A DNA stretch of 64,000 bases from Borrelia duttonii Ly (lineage in GTDB: Bacteria > Spirochaetota > Spirochaetia > Borreliales > Borreliaceae). Positions 9,519 through 19,684 of this stretch are shown here, one piece after another. A model generated the notes under the pieces. It was not told the origin of the DNA, did not search any database, and saw nothing but the letters and a program-made list of their open reading frames with translations. The stretch's first letter is position 1, and every line of letters starts with the position of its first letter. The stretch is taken from NCBI RefSeq assembly GCF_000019685.1, contig NC_011247.1, forward strand, positions 99,885 to 163,884, in the 5' to 3' direction. Both the position numbers and the translations under genes were made by a program.

Positions 9519-10541
9519 ATGCAAAAATTATTACTCTTAACAATTATTTCATACTTACTAATGAGCTGTAATCCACAGGCAGGACAAGATACCAATAATA
9601 AAAAGACCAATAATAAAGATTCCAGATTAGCCCCAGCAAAGGATCAAACAAAAGTAAATGAAGAAGTTGCAAATATAACAAAACAATTGCCTCTTGAAAC
9701 ACAGGAAGCACTAATCTTTTTAACAAACATTTTAAATAATAACACTATAGAACCAAACATCAGCATCTACACAGATGAGGAAATGAACAATTTCATCATA
9801 CATTTAGGACCACAAAAAATTAAAGATATGGTTATAAATATTGTACTAGCATTAAAAATCATAAAAAATATAGAAGCCAAAATTCAAGAAATAAATGTAA
9901 ATAATCTAAACAAAAATGTATTAATTGATGAGCTAAGAGATGAAATAAATAAGTACAAAATAGCTCTTAAAAGAGCTGCCAATCAAGAATTTTTTGATAT
10001 TGCAAAAATCAACATTCAAAACACACCTATTACTGAAATTATAGATATGCAAAAAAAAGTAAAACGAGCTGTAGATGCTCAAGAAAAAATAATAAAAAAG
10101 CTTGCAGAGTATAAACATAGACCATTAAATTACTTAATAAAAGCTATAATAAATGAAAACACTAATAAATATGATAACTATAATAAATTTAATAAATTCT
10201 TATTATATATAGGCGTAAAGAAAGTATCAGACATGCTTATAAACATTAAAAAACATATTATCTATGCAGAAAGTGCAGCAAGAAAATCTGGTATCATAAA
10301 AGATGAAACACACAAAACTAACTTAAATAATCAACTATCAAAAATTCACACAGATTTCAAAAAATCACTAAGAGAAGCTTTTGAGCATGATGATTTTGAT
10401 ATTATTGAGCAAAGCATTAACAATGTTTCTTATCTAGATGAATTTGAGCAAATAGAAACTGAAGCAAAAAGAATTTTCAACAGCCTATTAACATCTACCC
10501 CCATGAAAATCGATTATGACTCCGTTAAGATTGATTTTTAA
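9519..10541 (+). CDS. BTA121-type surface lipoprotein
   Basis: A 340-residue lipoprotein: MQKLLLLTIISYLLMSC gives a signal peptide with lipobox LMSC and lipid-acceptor Cys17. A short charged tether is followed by one long module (LPLETQEALIFLTNIL, YTDEEMNNFIIHLGPQKIK) and one short module (YNKFNKFLLYIGVKKVSDML). The start is fixed by AGGAGG located 9 nt upstream, within a leader shared with the 10727 gene. It has its own terminator, so these genes appear to be transcribed singly. Function unknown; exposure on the outer membrane is inferred from the lipobox. Confidence 0.8.
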   Translation: MQKLLLLTIISYLLMSCNPQAGQDTNNKKTNNKDSRLAPAKDQTKVNEEVANITKQLPLETQEALIFLTNILNNNTIEPNISIYTDEEMNNFIIHLGPQKIKDMVINIVLALKIIKNIEAKIQEINVNNLNKNVLIDELRDEINKYKIALKRAANQEFFDIAKINIQNTPITEIIDMQKKVKRAVDAQEKIIKKLAEYKHRPLNYLIKAIINENTNKYDNYNKFNKFLLYIGVKKVSDMLINIKKHIIYAESAARKSGIIKDETHKTNLNNQLSKIHTDFKKSLREAFEHDDFDIIEQSINNVSYLDEFEQIETEAKRIFNSLLTSTPMKIDYDSVKIDF

Positions 10542-10571
10542 TATATTATTTATTTAAGTGTAAAATTTTTA

Positions 10572-10618
10572 AACTTTAATTTTAACTATGATTGTAGATT
10601 AAAATTAAAGTTTTTTTT
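10572..10618 (+). terminator. strong rho-independent terminator
   Basis: Perfect 14-bp stem (AACTTTAATTTTAA with TTAAAATTAAAGTT, 13-nt loop) followed directly by six more T, 30 nt after the 9519-10541 gene. Confidence 0.85.
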
Positions 10619-10726
10619 ATTTAACCAAAATAAATTTTTTAAAATTTTAAATTAAAAATATTGTTATATATTGTTGGATACTGCGCACAAAATAAAATGC
10701 GTTTAAAAACAGGAGGATATTTATTT

Positions 10727-12529
10727 ATGCAAAAACTACTACTATTGCTAATTATTTCTCATTTAATCACAAGCTGCAATCAACAAACTAAAACTCCCAC
10801 TCTTGCTCAAGACAAAGATGACCAGGATTTAATACAAACAACACGCACAAAAAGAAAGTTAAAAACAATACTAAATACAGAAGCTCAAAAAATAACAAAA
10901 CATCTAACTATTGAAGAAAATGAAACATTGGATTTTATGATAGATATTTTACAAGATGACACCATAGCCAAAAACATTGAAATTCATACAGATCAAAAAA
11001 TTAATGACATGATAATATATTTAGGAACACAAAAAATTAAAGATATGGTAGGAAATATTAACCAAGTATTAAAAGCCATCAAAAACGCAAAAATCAAAAT
11101 TCAAGAAATTAATGACAATAATCCCCATAAAACTGAATTAAATAATCGATTGGAAAAAGAAATAAATAAACATAAAGTAATCATTAAAAATGCTGTTAAT
11201 TACAAATCTTTTGATATTACAAAAGACGACACTCAAAACGCAACTATTGACATTATTGAAATAATAGACATACAAAATGAAGCAACACAAGCCATAGATG
11301 CTCAAACAAAAGAAAATGCCCTAAAAGACGATCATAAAAATGCATTACGTTATTTGCGAAGTGCCTTAACAGAAAACAATGCTTATACACACAAACAATT
11401 TAATTACTTAATATCAAATCTCGTTCTAGATGAAATTAAAGACATGCTTACAAATATTGCAATGGAACTTGAACATAAAATAAATGCAATAAATTATATT
11501 ACTCAAATCAATGATACTACACAAAAAACTAACTTAAATAATGAAATAGAAAACGCTGACAAAAATTTCAAAGACTTACTTAAAATAGCCTTTAATTATT
11601 GCATACCTTCTCCTCATGTTACTAAACAAAACATTAAAAAAATTCCTCCTAATAACTTTATAGCAATCAAAAACAAAGCAAAACAGGCCATAGATAATCA
11701 AGGCTCTCTATCTGCAATAACAAAATTACTAGACACTCAACAAAAGAGAGCACTAGAATTTATAATAGATATCTTACAAAACGAAAAAATATACCCATAT
11801 CAAAAAACTTATACAAGTGAAGAAACTGATAACTTGATAATATATTTAGGAGAACAACAAATTAGCGAAATGGTAGAAAATGTTGTAAAAGCATTAGAAG
11901 AAATAGAAAAGGCAGAGCTCAATATTCAAAGAATCAATGATAATAATCCACAAAAAATTCAATTAAACAAACAATTAAATGAAGAAATAAAAAATTATCA
12001 ACAAGATATTAAAGAAGCTGCCAATTATATGTCTTATGATCTTGCAAAAATTAATATTCAAAACATACCTATTACTTATATTATAGAAATAAGACGGGCT
12101 GCAGAAGTGCAAAATACAATAATAGATCATATAACTCCTTATGATGAGTATGCTCAAAATACATTCAATTACCTAAAAAACGCCGTAGCAGAACAAAATA
12201 ATTCTAGACATGACGAATTTAATCAATTTATATTGCAAATAGGTCCAGAGAAAACCAAAGAACTAATTATACCTTTTGCAAAAAAAATGAAAGCAATAGG
12301 ATATACAAAAATATATATTAACCATATAAGAGATCGAAATACAAAAGACAGGTTAAAAAGCGAATTAGAAAATGCTCATCAAATCCTAAAAAAGTCAATT
12401 AAAAATATCTTTCAAGATAATAAGCCTTATTTTAATAATATTAATCAAAAACTCCAAGCAATTTCTTTTGATATATTTAAAAAAATCGATGAGCAAGTAC
12501 TCCAAATTTATAGAAGTCAAACTGGATAA
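10727..12529 (+). CDS. BTA121-type surface lipoprotein with four modules
   Basis: The true start is the ATG at 10727, behind AGGAGGATATTT; the open frame extends 22 codons further upstream but without signal-peptide character. The 600-residue product begins MQKLLLLLIISHLITSC (lipobox ITSC). Four modules alternate long-short-long-short: long ones around IEENETLDFMIDIL and TQQKRALEFIIDIL, short ones around TYTHKQFNYLIS-like and RHDEFNQFILQIGPEKTKEL segments. The doubled architecture compared with the 340-390-residue neighbours suggests fusion or internal duplication of a two-module unit. Predicted surface lipoprotein of unknown function. Confidence 0.8.
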   Translation: MQKLLLLLIISHLITSCNQQTKTPTLAQDKDDQDLIQTTRTKRKLKTILNTEAQKITKHLTIEENETLDFMIDILQDDTIAKNIEIHTDQKINDMIIYLGTQKIKDMVGNINQVLKAIKNAKIKIQEINDNNPHKTELNNRLEKEINKHKVIIKNAVNYKSFDITKDDTQNATIDIIEIIDIQNEATQAIDAQTKENALKDDHKNALRYLRSALTENNAYTHKQFNYLISNLVLDEIKDMLTNIAMELEHKINAINYITQINDTTQKTNLNNEIENADKNFKDLLKIAFNYCIPSPHVTKQNIKKIPPNNFIAIKNKAKQAIDNQGSLSAITKLLDTQQKRALEFIIDILQNEKIYPYQKTYTSEETDNLIIYLGEQQISEMVENVVKALEEIEKAELNIQRINDNNPQKIQLNKQLNEEIKNYQQDIKEAANYMSYDLAKINIQNIPITYIIEIRRAAEVQNTIIDHITPYDEYAQNTFNYLKNAVAEQNNSRHDEFNQFILQIGPEKTKELIIPFAKKMKAIGYTKIYINHIRDRNTKDRLKSELENAHQILKKSIKNIFQDNKPYFNNINQKLQAISFDIFKKIDEQVLQIYRSQTG

Positions 12530-12607
12530 CAAATACTATATGATCAATATGCTTAAAATTGCCAAAAACAAATCTATAAGCATATCCAATTGGCACAATG
12601 TAAAATT

Positions 12608-12642
12608 AAAATCCCTACCTGATTATACAAAATGGGGATTTT
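12608..12642 (+). terminator. hairpin terminator
   Basis: AAAATCCC pairs with GGGATTTT across a 19-nt loop, followed by T-rich sequence, about 80 nt after the four-module gene. Confidence 0.6.
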
Positions 12643-12739
12643 AATTATCTTATCTAATTAAATTTACATTCAATCAAATTTTAAATAAACTTTAGGTACA
12701 ATATATAATAAAATAAATTTTAAAGGTTAAAGAATATCC

Positions 12740-14155
12740 ATGCAAAAATGGTTAAAGTCAATAATTATTTTATGTTCACTTATAAGCTGTAATACACAAG
12801 GAAATAAGCCAGATAATAAAACTAACTTCAATTCAATAATGCCAAATATAAAAGCTAAAGCAACAACAAAAAAACTCAATCTTAATATAAATGAAGCATT
12901 AATTTTTTTAATAAATATTTTAAAAGACAATACCATAACCAACAATATCAAAATTTATACAGATGAAAAAATTAATGAGTTTATAATACATTTTAACTCA
13001 CAACAAATTGATGAAATGGTTACAAATATCATAAAAGTAATAGAAATTAAAAAAAATATAAAAGACAATATCAAAATACTAAATGATGATAATCATATGC
13101 CAACACATCTCAAAATGTCATTAATAAATCAATTAAATGAAAAATTAGAAAAAGAAATAAATAATTACAAAATAGCCATTAAAATAGCTGCTAACCACGA
13201 GTCTTTTGATATTGCAAAAATCAATATTCAAAACATATCTATCACCAACATTACAAAAATTAAAGATGAAGCAAAACGCGCTGTTGATGTTCAAAATACA
13301 ATTATAATAAAGGCAAATGCAAAAGCTATAGAAGCAAAGCTAAATCCTAGCGAAAAAGATGCATTAAAATTTATAACAGAAACTCTACAAGATACAACTA
13401 TAAACACAAATAACACAATCTATACAGATACTCAAATTTATAAATTTATAAACTATTTAAAAGAGCAACAAATTAAAGAAATGGTCGCAAATACTCTAAA
13501 AGCATTAGAAGAGATAGAAAATGCAAAAGCCAATATCAAAATACTACATGACTATAAACAACAGAAAGCTGAATTAAGTAAGCAATTAACAGAAGAAATA
13601 AATAATTACAAAATAGCTATTAAAATAGCTGCTGATCATAAATCTTTTGATGTTACAAAAATCAACATTCAAAACATACCTATCACCAACATTACAAAAA
13701 TTAAAGATGAAGCAAAACGCGCTGTTGATGTTCAAAATACAATAACAGCACATCTTCCTAACAATAATGAAAAGTATGCATATGCATTAATTTATTTAAC
13801 TAAAACTTTGCCAAAAGGAAACTCTTACACATATGATAAATTTAACATATTTATATTAAACATAGGTTTAGATAAAACTAAAGACATGCTTACACATCTT
13901 GCAAAAGAATTTCCTAAGGTATCAACTACAGAAAACACTGTTATGAGTTATATTAAAGATATTTCACAGAAGTCTAAATTAAATGCTGATCTACAAGAAG
14001 CCCACAAAGATTTACAAAAATCACTAATAACAGCTTTTAGCAATGGTACACTGCCTTTGGACACTATTAAACAAAACTTTAAAAAAATCAATTTTCACAA
14101 ATTTGAAGAAATAAAAGCTCAAGCAGACCTAATACTTAAAAATCAATTTCCATAA
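12740..14155 (+). CDS. BTA121-type surface lipoprotein, tandem copy 1
   Basis: A 471-residue lipoprotein: MQKWLKSIIILCSLISC, lipobox LISC. Two long modules (NEALIFLINILKDN, and LNPSEKDALKFITETL) and one short C-terminal module (TYDKFNIFILNIGLDKTKDML) are joined by helical linkers rich in Lys, Ile and Asn. It is nearly identical to the next gene over the signal peptide and over long internal blocks, but diverges between them. The leader is GGTTAAAGAATATCC, a weaker ribosome site than its neighbours. Surface location is inferred; function is unknown. Confidence 0.8.
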   Translation: MQKWLKSIIILCSLISCNTQGNKPDNKTNFNSIMPNIKAKATTKKLNLNINEALIFLINILKDNTITNNIKIYTDEKINEFIIHFNSQQIDEMVTNIIKVIEIKKNIKDNIKILNDDNHMPTHLKMSLINQLNEKLEKEINNYKIAIKIAANHESFDIAKINIQNISITNITKIKDEAKRAVDVQNTIIIKANAKAIEAKLNPSEKDALKFITETLQDTTINTNNTIYTDTQIYKFINYLKEQQIKEMVANTLKALEEIENAKANIKILHDYKQQKAELSKQLTEEINNYKIAIKIAADHKSFDVTKINIQNIPITNITKIKDEAKRAVDVQNTITAHLPNNNEKYAYALIYLTKTLPKGNSYTYDKFNIFILNIGLDKTKDMLTHLAKEFPKVSTTENTVMSYIKDISQKSKLNADLQEAHKDLQKSLITAFSNGTLPLDTIKQNFKKINFHKFEEIKAQADLILKNQFP

Positions 14156-14299
14156 CAAATACTAAAAATCAATATTATTTGTGTCAATAAAATAAACAAT
14201 TGTCCTATATCCCAAATCTATAAATTTGGAATGTTTGCTCATCTGTGATAGCATGATAAATGTGTTACACGCAAATAAGATTGAAAAGAAAAAGTATTT

Positions 14300-15733
14300 A
14301 TGCAAAAATGGTTAAAGTCAATAATTATTTTATGTTCACTTATAAGCTGTAATACACAAGGAAATAAACCAACTAATATAACTAACTTCAATTCAATGAA
14401 GTTAAACATAAAAGACAAAATAAAAACAGAAAATTTATATATTGATGCAAGTGAAGCATTAATTTTTTTAATCAATGTTTTAACAAAAAATACTGTAGCC
14501 AACAATATTAAAATTTATACAGATGAAAAAATTAATGCGTTTATAATATATTTTACCCCGCAACAAATTGATGAAATGGTTACAAATATTATAAAAGTAA
14601 TAGAAATTAAAAAAAATATAAAAGACAATATCAAAATACTAAATGATGATGATAATCATATGCCAACACATCTCAAAATGTCATTAATAAATCAATTAAA
14701 TGAAAAATTAGAAAAAGAAATAAATAATTACAAAATAGCTATTAAAATAGCTGCTAACCACGAGTCCTTTGATGTTGCAAAAACCAATATTCAAAACATA
14801 TCTATCACTAAAATTATAGAAATCCAAGATGAATCAAAACGCGCTGTTGATTTAAAAAATGAAATTACAATGATCACGAATGCACAAATTATAGAAAACA
14901 ATCTAGATCCTAGCGAAAGAAATGCATTACAGTTTATAAAAAAAACTCTACAAGATACAACTATAAACACAAATAACACAATCTATACAAATAATAAAAT
15001 TTATAAATTTATAAACTATTTAAGAGAGCAACAAATTAAAGAAATGGTCGCAAATACTCTAAAAGCATTAGAAGAGATAGAAAATGCAAAAGCCAATATC
15101 AAAATGATTGTCTATATGAGCCAGCAAAATCACTCATATGAATTATTTCACAAATTAGAAAAAGAAATAAATAATTATAAAATAGCTATTAAAATAGCTG
15201 CTGATCATGAGTCTTTTGATGTTACAAAAATCAACATTCAAAACATACCTATCACCAACATCACAAAAATTAAAGATGAAGCAAAACGCGCTGTTGATGT
15301 TCAAAATACAATAACAGCACATCTTCCTGGTCCTGATTTACAATATGAGGATACAATATTTTACTTAAAGAAAATTTTTCCAGAAGGAAACTCTTACACA
15401 TATGATACATTTAACAAATTTATACTAAATATACATTTAGATAAAGCTAAATACCTACTTACACATTTCACAAAAGAATTTACTATGATAAACAATACAG
15501 TAAAGATAGTTAATCGTATTAAAAATACTTCACACAAATCTAAATTAAATTTTGTTATACAACAAGCCCTCAAAGATCTACAACAATCAATGAGAACAGC
15601 TTTTGGTAATGGTACACATCCTTTAGATACTATTAAACAAAACTTTCAAAATGTTAATTTTCACAAATTTGAAGAAATAAAAACTAAAGTACTCCAAATT
15701 TACAGAGAGGAAAATTTACAGATTAAAAAATAG
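14300..15733 (+). CDS. BTA121-type surface lipoprotein, tandem copy 2
   Basis: A 477-residue paralog of the preceding gene with the same long-long-short module order and the same signal peptide (lipobox LISC). Blocks such as the segment around HMPTHLKMSLINQLNEKLEK are identical to copy 1, while the second linker and the C-terminal module differ, giving a mosaic pattern. One Asp codon has been inserted in a GAT run (NDDDNH versus NDDNH). It ends with IYREENLQIKK, unlike copy 1. Recent tandem duplication followed by recombination or selection is the likely history. Confidence 0.8.
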   Translation: MQKWLKSIIILCSLISCNTQGNKPTNITNFNSMKLNIKDKIKTENLYIDASEALIFLINVLTKNTVANNIKIYTDEKINAFIIYFTPQQIDEMVTNIIKVIEIKKNIKDNIKILNDDDNHMPTHLKMSLINQLNEKLEKEINNYKIAIKIAANHESFDVAKTNIQNISITKIIEIQDESKRAVDLKNEITMITNAQIIENNLDPSERNALQFIKKTLQDTTINTNNTIYTNNKIYKFINYLREQQIKEMVANTLKALEEIENAKANIKMIVYMSQQNHSYELFHKLEKEINNYKIAIKIAADHESFDVTKINIQNIPITNITKIKDEAKRAVDVQNTITAHLPGPDLQYEDTIFYLKKIFPEGNSYTYDTFNKFILNIHLDKAKYLLTHFTKEFTMINNTVKIVNRIKNTSHKSKLNFVIQQALKDLQQSMRTAFGNGTHPLDTIKQNFQNVNFHKFEEIKTKVLQIYREENLQIKK

Positions 15734-15772
15734 ACAACTTCTTAGGCAAAAGTAAATTTAAATAAAAAACAA

Positions 15773-15802
15773 TCATTTATTTACAAACTTATAAATAAAT
15801 GA
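15773..15802 (+). terminator. hairpin terminator
   Basis: TCATTTATTTA pairs with TAAATAAATGA (11 bp, 8-nt loop), followed by CTTTTATTT, 40 nt after tandem copy 2. Confidence 0.6.
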
Positions 15803-15903
15803 CTTTTATTTAAAAATAATAATAATATTGTTATATATTCGTAATTGTGATATATCATAAACCATATTAAAAAAATTAACGATATTTATAATGGAGAATA
15901 TTT

Positions 15904-16974
15904 ATGCAAAAAACATTAAAAATATTTATGGCTTTATGCTTTTTAATAAGCTGTAAAACGCAAACAAGTCCAAAAATTACTAGTACCGAGATTAAGAAAC
16001 ATTTAATGTCAACTCTAACAGAATTCGAAGAAACTCCACAAGAGAGAAGAACGATTATAAAACCTAGTGCTATTATAAACACTAATACCAGAGGACCTCA
16101 AGACATTGAGGAGGCATTAAATTTTATAAAAGAAGCTTTAAATCAAGCTACAAGTCAAGATCGCAAAATTGATGCAGATGCAAAAATTAATGGATTGACC
16201 AAAGACTTAAACCAACAACAAATTAGCACAATGCTTAAAAATATAATAACAATATTAAAAATCAAAAAAAACATAGACAATCTACTTACTCAAAATAAAA
16301 AGATAAAAGAGAATTGTTATCAAATAAAGTATTGGACAGAGGAAATAACAAAAAATCTCGAAACACAATTAACAATCACAATAAATAATTACCATAAAGA
16401 AATTGCAAAAGCTATTGTTGAAAATTCATCTAATGATGCCATAAGACATGATATTAAAAAAATATCAAATAATAGTATCAAAGAAATACAAGACCAATTA
16501 TACCTTCTTACAACTATTGTAAAAGACATAATACAACATCTAACTCTCCAGGAAAAAAAGGCACTCTCATTATTACAATCCCTTTTAAAAGCGATGGCTT
16601 ATTATACACATGAGGATTTTATGAAATTTATAATAAATATAAAGCTACAGGGAACTAGAGAAATGATAAAAAATCTTGCACAAGCAATGCAACTTAAAGA
16701 AGAGATAGATATACTCATAACACAAATCCAAGATAAGAAAAAAGTAAAACAAATACAAGCTCAAGTACAAACTGCTTATATTAAAAATTATTTAGCTACA
16801 TTTGACAAACCTATTATTACTCTGCACGATTTTGATGAGACACAAAAATACATTACAAACACCAACCCTAATAACGAATTGCAAAAAATTAAAGCTCAAG
16901 CAAAAAAGATTAAAGATGAACAATCTGCAACACAAAATCCACAGGATAAAAAAGATGATACAACTAATCCATAA
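15904..16974 (+). CDS. divergent BTA121-type surface lipoprotein
   Basis: A 356-residue lipoprotein starting MQKTLKIFMALCFLISC (lipobox LISC). It keeps the long-plus-short module order, but the modules are more divergent: IEEALNFIKEALNQAT with DAKINGLTKDLNQQQIS, and LTLQEKKALSLLQSLL with YTHEDFMKFIINIKLQG. The C-terminus is a charged Lys/Asp/Gln tail. GGAGAATATTT precedes the ATG. It is the last gene of the plus-strand array; a converging minus-strand lipoprotein gene follows. Confidence 0.75.
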   Translation: MQKTLKIFMALCFLISCKTQTSPKITSTEIKKHLMSTLTEFEETPQERRTIIKPSAIINTNTRGPQDIEEALNFIKEALNQATSQDRKIDADAKINGLTKDLNQQQISTMLKNIITILKIKKNIDNLLTQNKKIKENCYQIKYWTEEITKNLETQLTITINNYHKEIAKAIVENSSNDAIRHDIKKISNNSIKEIQDQLYLLTTIVKDIIQHLTLQEKKALSLLQSLLKAMAYYTHEDFMKFIINIKLQGTREMIKNLAQAMQLKEEIDILITQIQDKKKVKQIQAQVQTAYIKNYLATFDKPIITLHDFDETQKYITNTNPNNELQKIKAQAKKIKDEQSATQNPQDKKDDTTNP

Positions 16975-17051
16975 GTTTAAATATAAAACAAAACTACTAA
17001 CAATTTGCTCTTAGCAACTTTTATAAGCTTCAATAAATAATACAAAAATAA

Positions 17052-17082
17052 AATCTCCATTTAGTTATATAAGATGGAGATT
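17052..17082 (+). terminator. terminator hairpin after array 1
   Basis: AATCTCCAT pairs with ATGGAGATT, followed by a T-rich stretch. It lies between convergent genes (16974 and 17222) and shares its stem with the hairpin at 7920-7946. Confidence 0.6.
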
Positions 17083-17221
17083 CTCATTTAATTTTAAATA
17101 AAATAGAATAAATAAAATAAGAACCTACCTAATATTCAAATCTCAGGCAAGTCCTTATTTATATTACAGGGTAAATTTTTATTATATGCTTATCAATTAT
17201 AATGATATACAATTTTAAATA

Positions 17222-19423
17222 TTAATTCACAATTTGTGTCCTAGACTCAATTACAGACTTTAATTCTCTAACATTTTTTCCTTTAGGAGAACTATCAGAA
17301 AATGCATCTTTTAAATCTTCAAATATCTGTAATTCAGATTTATAATTATCCCTAACACTATCATAAAGAGTATCGGCTAGTGCCTGAAACAACAAACTCA
17401 CAATAGTTCCTCTATATTTATCAGATCTAAGAGTATTGCTTATTAAAACGTCAATCTCATCGTTATTTAACTGATCTTCAATATTAATATCAAAAATAAT
17501 ATTTCTAGCTCTCATATCCCAAATAATATTTTCAGCCCAATTTCGAAGCTCAAAAGAATAAGAACTTCTCTCTCTAATAAACTGATATATTCCCTCAATA
17601 GCTCGTACCAATTCTTTTCGCTTTACAAAATCAGAATCATTTTTCTTTAACCAATCAAATAACTTTTTATGACCAGCTTCCAATTTACTCTGATCCTCTG
17701 CTCTTCCATTAACTTTAATAGCACTCTTTAAATATCCCTCTAAACGAGCAAATGCCTGTGATTCACTAGAAGTCAAACCTAAATACATGCCGTTTCCTGA
17801 ATTTGAAACATAAGAAGTAGGATCAATGCCAACAAGTATACTAGAACCCATATTTTGCAGAGTATCTATAACAAAAGTTCCAGCATCGTGAATAACACCA
17901 ATAGCAGCTTCTGCACCTTGTACAGCAGCTGTCACTAAAGTATCTGCTTTATTAATAACAGCTTCAACTCCATCGCCAATTCCATGAACAATTCCATCAA
18001 CAACATTATCAACAATTTTATTTCCTGATACTGAAACAGATTTACCCAAAGATTTATCTGCAGACTTAAAGTTACTATTGGATTTGACATTACTTTGTGT
18101 TTTTACATTTTGTGTTTTTACATTTTGTGTTTTTACATTTTGTGTTTGAGAAGTTGATGATTTAGAAGTTGATGATTTAGAAGTTGAAACTTGTCCTCCT
18201 TTAACTTCTATATCTTGCACCTTAGAAGCTGATGTTTCTTTCAATGACACAACAGGCTTATTTTCCTTAGCAACAGGAATATTAGAAGTAGGATTAGAAG
18301 TAGGAACATTAATCTTTCTCTCTTCTTCAACCACATTACTATCAAGCATATTAGACTGAGAAACCAAATTAGGATATAAACTCTCACCAGATACAATACC
18401 TTCTGTCACTCTATTATCTAGCAAAGAAGAATCCAAGTTAACACCTTTTACATCTCTATGCTCATCCTTATCAATAGATTCAGTAGATATAGAATTATCT
18501 TTAAGACCTAAATTAGATGTAACTTCAGGCATACTTACAGATAATACTTTTCTAGACTCATCTTCTACACCACTTAAACTTAATTTCTCTAAAGAATTAG
18601 TTCCCAAATTAGTAGTTCCCAAATCAACAGTTAAATCATTCTGACTTTGAGTCTGAGGTTGAATTTGTTCTTGCACCTGATTTTGCTGCTGTTCACTAGA
18701 AACAACATCTAAACCTTGCACATCAACACTTCCCTCAGCAGCACTTCCCAACAAAGTACCAGAACCAACATCACCACCAGATCCACCATTAGAACTGCCA
18801 CTACCCGAACTATCAACAGAACTATCATTACTATTATTAGGTTGTAATTCTTCTTTACTATTTTCTACTTGCTTACCATCTTTTACTCGTTCAGCACCAT
18901 CTAAATTTTGACCTTCACTACTTAAACTTTCACTACTTAATGCTTCTTTACCTTCCTCTCCAGCTTCTACACCTTGACTATCATCTTGTATTTTCTCAAC
19001 ATTCACTTTTTGCTGTTCACCAACTGATGCTACTTGCTCCTTATCACCCTTTTGTTCATCTCTTTTTTGATCATCTTTTTGTTGACCATTAGCTACTGGT
19101 GATGCATCTTGCTTACCAGCCTCTCTTCCTGCTGCATCTCCATCTACCTTTTCCTTCTTATCATCCCCTTTACTTTTTCCAACAACTCCATTAAGAGAAT
19201 CTTGCAACTTGCCTATATCACCTTTATTTGCCCTCTTATTATCAAATTTCATACCAACAATATCACTACTCATTTTGCCAACATCAGAAGAAAAGAAATC
19301 CTTAACATCTTGAGCACGCCCAGTATTATCATTCCATAATGATTTTTGATCTCCAACATCATAAAACTTACAACAAAGTATAGAGATACTTAAACATAAA
19401 ACAATAATACCAAAATACCTCAT
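17222..19423 (-). CDS. large low-complexity surface lipoprotein
   Basis: The start is placed at 19423 (MRYFGIIVLCLSISILCC), because AAGGAGG lies about 8 nt upstream; the open frame continues 24 codons further without a ribosome site. The 733-residue product has a signal peptide with a lipobox near Cys19/20. Next comes a 350-residue disordered region rich in Asp, Gln, Ser, Val and Gly, then tandem pentapeptide repeats (SSTSK and TQNVK, from 15-nt DNA repeats at about 18105-18186), and a helical C-terminal domain (about residues 560-730) containing KKLFDWLKKNDSDFVKRKEL. The long flexible stalk suggests a surface-extended antigen. Family not identified. Confidence 0.75.
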   Translation of the reverse strand: MRYFGIIVLCLSISILCCKFYDVGDQKSLWNDNTGRAQDVKDFFSSDVGKMSSDIVGMKFDNKRANKGDIGKLQDSLNGVVGKSKGDDKKEKVDGDAAGREAGKQDASPVANGQQKDDQKRDEQKGDKEQVASVGEQQKVNVEKIQDDSQGVEAGEEGKEALSSESLSSEGQNLDGAERVKDGKQVENSKEELQPNNSNDSSVDSSGSGSSNGGSGGDVGSGTLLGSAAEGSVDVQGLDVVSSEQQQNQVQEQIQPQTQSQNDLTVDLGTTNLGTNSLEKLSLSGVEDESRKVLSVSMPEVTSNLGLKDNSISTESIDKDEHRDVKGVNLDSSLLDNRVTEGIVSGESLYPNLVSQSNMLDSNVVEEERKINVPTSNPTSNIPVAKENKPVVSLKETSASKVQDIEVKGGQVSTSKSSTSKSSTSQTQNVKTQNVKTQNVKTQSNVKSNSNFKSADKSLGKSVSVSGNKIVDNVVDGIVHGIGDGVEAVINKADTLVTAAVQGAEAAIGVIHDAGTFVIDTLQNMGSSILVGIDPTSYVSNSGNGMYLGLTSSESQAFARLEGYLKSAIKVNGRAEDQSKLEAGHKKLFDWLKKNDSDFVKRKELVRAIEGIYQFIRERSSYSFELRNWAENIIWDMRARNIIFDINIEDQLNNDEIDVLISNTLRSDKYRGTIVSLLFQALADTLYDSVRDNYKSELQIFEDLKDAFSDSSPKGKNVRELKSVIESRTQIVN
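18105..18186. repeat. two adjacent 15-nt coding tandem repeats
   Basis: Three or more copies of a 15-nt unit (ACATTTTGTGTTTTT on the plus strand, encoding TQNVK on the minus strand) are followed by about two and a half copies of a second 15-nt unit (encoding SSTSK). Both are in frame, so copy-number change would alter protein length without a frameshift. Confidence 0.75.
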
Positions 19424-19543
19424 ATCTAACCTCCTTAAAAGATTTATAGACATTGAAATAAAAATATACAGCAATAAATGAAATTTACAAATCAATTCTC
19501 TCCAAAATCATTAGATACCTTAAAACAAGGAAAATAAATAATA

Positions 19544-19588
19544 AAAGGGTTATCTTTAAAATCTCTATAATCTTAAAGATAACCCTTT
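19544..19588 (-). terminator. terminator hairpin after the 19685-20641 gene
   Basis: Perfect 16-bp stem (AAAGGGTTATCTTTAA with TTAAAGATAACCCTTT) across a 13-nt loop, about 100 nt downstream of the minus-strand gene and upstream of the next one. Possibly bidirectional. Confidence 0.7.
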
Positions 19589-19684
19589 AAATGACAAATA
19601 TCAATTTTTGAAATCATAAATTAACACTATATAATCAACCTAAGTATCAAAAGCAGTATTTAAAATATAACCACATCAATAATC

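Noticed and set aside
18105..18186. Short tandem repeats as a CRISPR array
   Set aside because: The 15-nt units are contiguous, in frame and without spacers; they encode pentapeptide repeats in a lipoprotein. No CRISPR array or cas gene was seen in the window.
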